A model generated the notes under the pieces. The model had not been told where the DNA came from. It made no database searches and saw only the letters and a list, made by a program, of their open reading frames with translations. Both the position numbers and the translations under genes were made by a program. Of a stretch of 6,822 nucleotides of DNA, positions 5,892 through 6,822 are shown one piece after another (position 1 is the first letter of the stretch; each line of letters begins with the position of its first letter). This stretch comes from Bacillota bacterium (GTDB lineage Bacteria > Bacillota > Bacilli > Bacillales > Cytobacillaceae): the NCBI GenBank assembly GCA_030705745.1, contig JAUZPT010000161.1, positions 1-6,822 on the forward strand, given 5' to 3'.

Positions 5892-5920
5892 TTGGGGTAA
5901 AAGAAAATGCTAACTGTAAT
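5892..5920 (+). promoter_or_regulatory. Candidate promoter of the penicillin-binding protein gene
   Basis: TTGGGG (5892-5897) and TGTAAT (5915-5920) are spaced by exactly 17 nt and match the sigma-A hexamers at 3 and 5 of 6 positions. The predicted start, near 5927, falls at the edge of the palindrome described next. The weak -35 could mean that an activator or another sigma factor is used; pbpF-type genes in B. subtilis are partly forespore-controlled. Confidence 0.35.
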
Positions 5921-5927
5921 GAATACA

Positions 5928-5944
5928 AACATTTTTAAAATGTT
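5928..5944. promoter_or_regulatory. Operator-like palindrome before the penicillin-binding protein gene
   Basis: AACATTTT, a single T, and AAAATGTT form a perfect 8-1-8 palindrome 18 nt upstream of the start codon and just ahead of its GGGGGA ribosome binding site. The size and perfect symmetry are like those of a dimeric repressor site. As RNA its loop would be too tight for the full stem, so a DNA-binding role is more likely. No regulator is identified. Confidence 0.4.
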
Positions 5945-5962
5945 CAACACGTGGGGGACAAT

Positions 5963-6822
5963 ATGAGCAGATTATTTTTCAGTGGAATGATAGAAAATTT
6001 GAGGAAATGGCGTAGAAACAGAGTAATGGTGTTTTCTTTTTCCACTATGGTTTTAGGGTTGTTTGGAATGTTTCAATTCTTTTCAAGTGGAGTAGATATT
6101 GATTCCTTAAAAAGCCATCTTTCCCAGGCCACCGTTATTTACGACCAAAATGGGGAAGTTGCAAGCAAACTGTCAGGCAATAAAAATGAAGGAGTCGACA
6201 TTAAGCAGATTCCAAATTCGATGAAACACGCAGTCGTGGCTATTGAAGATCGTCGTTTTTATGAGCACAGTGGCGTCGATTTTATCGGGATTTTGAGAGC
6301 TTTTTATAAAGACGTGATAGCAGGTGAAGTCGTTGAAGGGGGCAGCACAATTACCCAACAGCTGGCGAAAAATGCTTTATTGACGTCGAAGAGAACATTT
6401 AAGCGCAAAATTGAGGAGATTTTTTTAGCAAGAGAAATAGAAAAAAAATACTCGAAAGATGAAATTCTCCAAATGTATCTGAATCAAATTTATTTTGGAG
6501 ATGGTGCTTGGGGGCTGAAAAGTGCAGCATTAAAATATTACGGCAAAGATGTCAAAGACCTTACAATAAGCGAATCTGCCATGCTTGCTGGGCTTATTAA
6601 AGCTCCATCTGCCTTAAATCCATATGAACATTTAAAGAAGGCGACCAAAAGGCGAAACCTTGTATTGAGCGAAATGAAAAAACAAGGTTTTATAACAAAA
6701 AAACAATTCATTACTGCAACGGAAGACAAAGTAGCGTTGACAGATAGGGAAGGAGACCCATTTCGTGGGAAGTATCCTTATTATGTTGATCAAGTACTGG
6801 ATGAAGCGATAAATCAATATGG
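5963..6822 (+). CDS. Class A penicillin-binding protein (PbpF-like), partial at C-terminus
   Basis: The first 286 residues of a bifunctional peptidoglycan synthase are present; the frame is open at the window edge. Seen: a basic cytoplasmic stretch (RKWRRNR, 14-20), one membrane anchor (about 21-41), then a complete-looking GT51 glycosyltransferase domain (about 55-230). This has AIEDRRFYEHSGVD with the likely catalytic Glu95, EGGSTITQQLAKN (125-137), RKIEEIFLA with Glu152, YSKDEILQMYLNQIYFG (163-179), and LAGLIKAPSALNPY (208-221). The transpeptidase domain with its SxxK, SxN and KTG motifs would lie beyond the window. It polymerises glycan strands from lipid II on the outer face of the membrane. 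From memory, the GT51 sequence resembles B. subtilis PbpF (PBP2c) more than PonA or PbpG, but this is not enough for a firm symbol. GGGGGA lies 5 nt before the ATG. Confidence 0.95.
   Translation, partial: MSRLFFSGMIENLRKWRRNRVMVFSFSTMVLGLFGMFQFFSSGVDIDSLKSHLSQATVIYDQNGEVASKLSGNKNEGVDIKQIPNSMKHAVVAIEDRRFYEHSGVDFIGILRAFYKDVIAGEVVEGGSTITQQLAKNALLTSKRTFKRKIEEIFLAREIEKKYSKDEILQMYLNQIYFGDGAWGLKSAALKYYGKDVKDLTISESAMLAGLIKAPSALNPYEHLKKATKRRNLVLSEMKKQGFITKKQFITATEDKVALTDREGDPFRGKYPYYVDQVLDEAINQY

Noticed and set aside
5870..5910. Sigma-F/sigma-G-like promoter upstream of the penicillin-binding protein gene
   Set aside because: A GGTAAAAGAA stretch resembles the sigma-F -10, but no acceptable -35 is found at the right spacing.
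5888..5938. 16-codon leader open frame before the penicillin-binding protein gene
   Set aside because: No ribosome binding site before its ATG, and it overlaps the candidate promoter, so it would not be transcribed whole.
1..6822. Search for a novel multi-gene system, mobile element, CRISPR, tRNA or toxin-antitoxin pair
   Set aside because: No terminal repeats, transposase, repeat-spacer pattern, cloverleaf or paired small genes were seen; all large genes belong to ordinary chromosomal families.

Overview
The window looks like chromosomal DNA from a spore-forming, low-GC Gram-positive bacterium, most likely a Bacillus-like member of the Bacillaceae. The support is AT-rich sequence, strong GGAGG-type ribosome binding sites, a Bacillus-style Fur box, a near-consensus sigma-H promoter, a sporulation-kinase-type histidine kinase, and a Feo operon ending in the small Cys-rich FeoB-associated protein typical of Firmicutes. 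I cannot name the species from sequence alone. No mobile elements, CRISPR arrays, tRNAs or rRNAs are visible.

Layout. (1) 1-1227, minus strand: a CNNM/CorC-family (hemolysin-like) membrane protein with CBS domains, cut at its C-terminus by the window edge. Its leader carries a hairpin that covers its Shine-Dalgarno sequence. (2) 1228-1566: non-coding, with a long AT-rich inverted repeat and a weak terminator-like element. (3) 1567-2703, minus strand: a soluble 378-residue histidine kinase whose start is fixed by a GGAGGGG ribosome binding site. A very good sigma-H promoter lies just upstream, which suggests a role in initiation of sporulation. (4) 2704-3067: a divergent control region holding the sigma-H promoter on one side and a vegetative-type promoter plus Fur box on the other. 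(5) 3068-5463, plus strand: the ferrous iron operon feoA-feoB-(FeoB-associated Cys-rich protein), closed by a clear intrinsic terminator. (6) 5627-5818: an unrecognised 63-residue protein with its own ribosome binding site and terminator. (7) 5963-6822: the first 286 residues of a class A penicillin-binding protein, PbpF-like, truncated by the window edge.

How the genes fit together. The Feo genes form a Fur-controlled Fe(II) uptake unit: FeoA is the cytosolic SH3-like partner, FeoB the GTPase-permease, and the 49-residue protein a membrane-anchored Cys-rich accessory. feoB carries an in-frame TAA exactly where the family normally has a Glu codon, between the first and second parts of the permease. 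Everything downstream remains open and conserved, so this is a very recent nonsense mutation, a sequencing error or, less likely, readthrough. The FeoA here also carries two CxxC pairs, which could make a metal site.

Nothing in the window is a clearly new system. The points most worth a second look are the feoB stop codon, the two CxxC pairs in FeoA, the sigma-H promoter driving an uncharacterised sporulation-type kinase that is divergent from an iron operon, and several unexplained inverted repeats.
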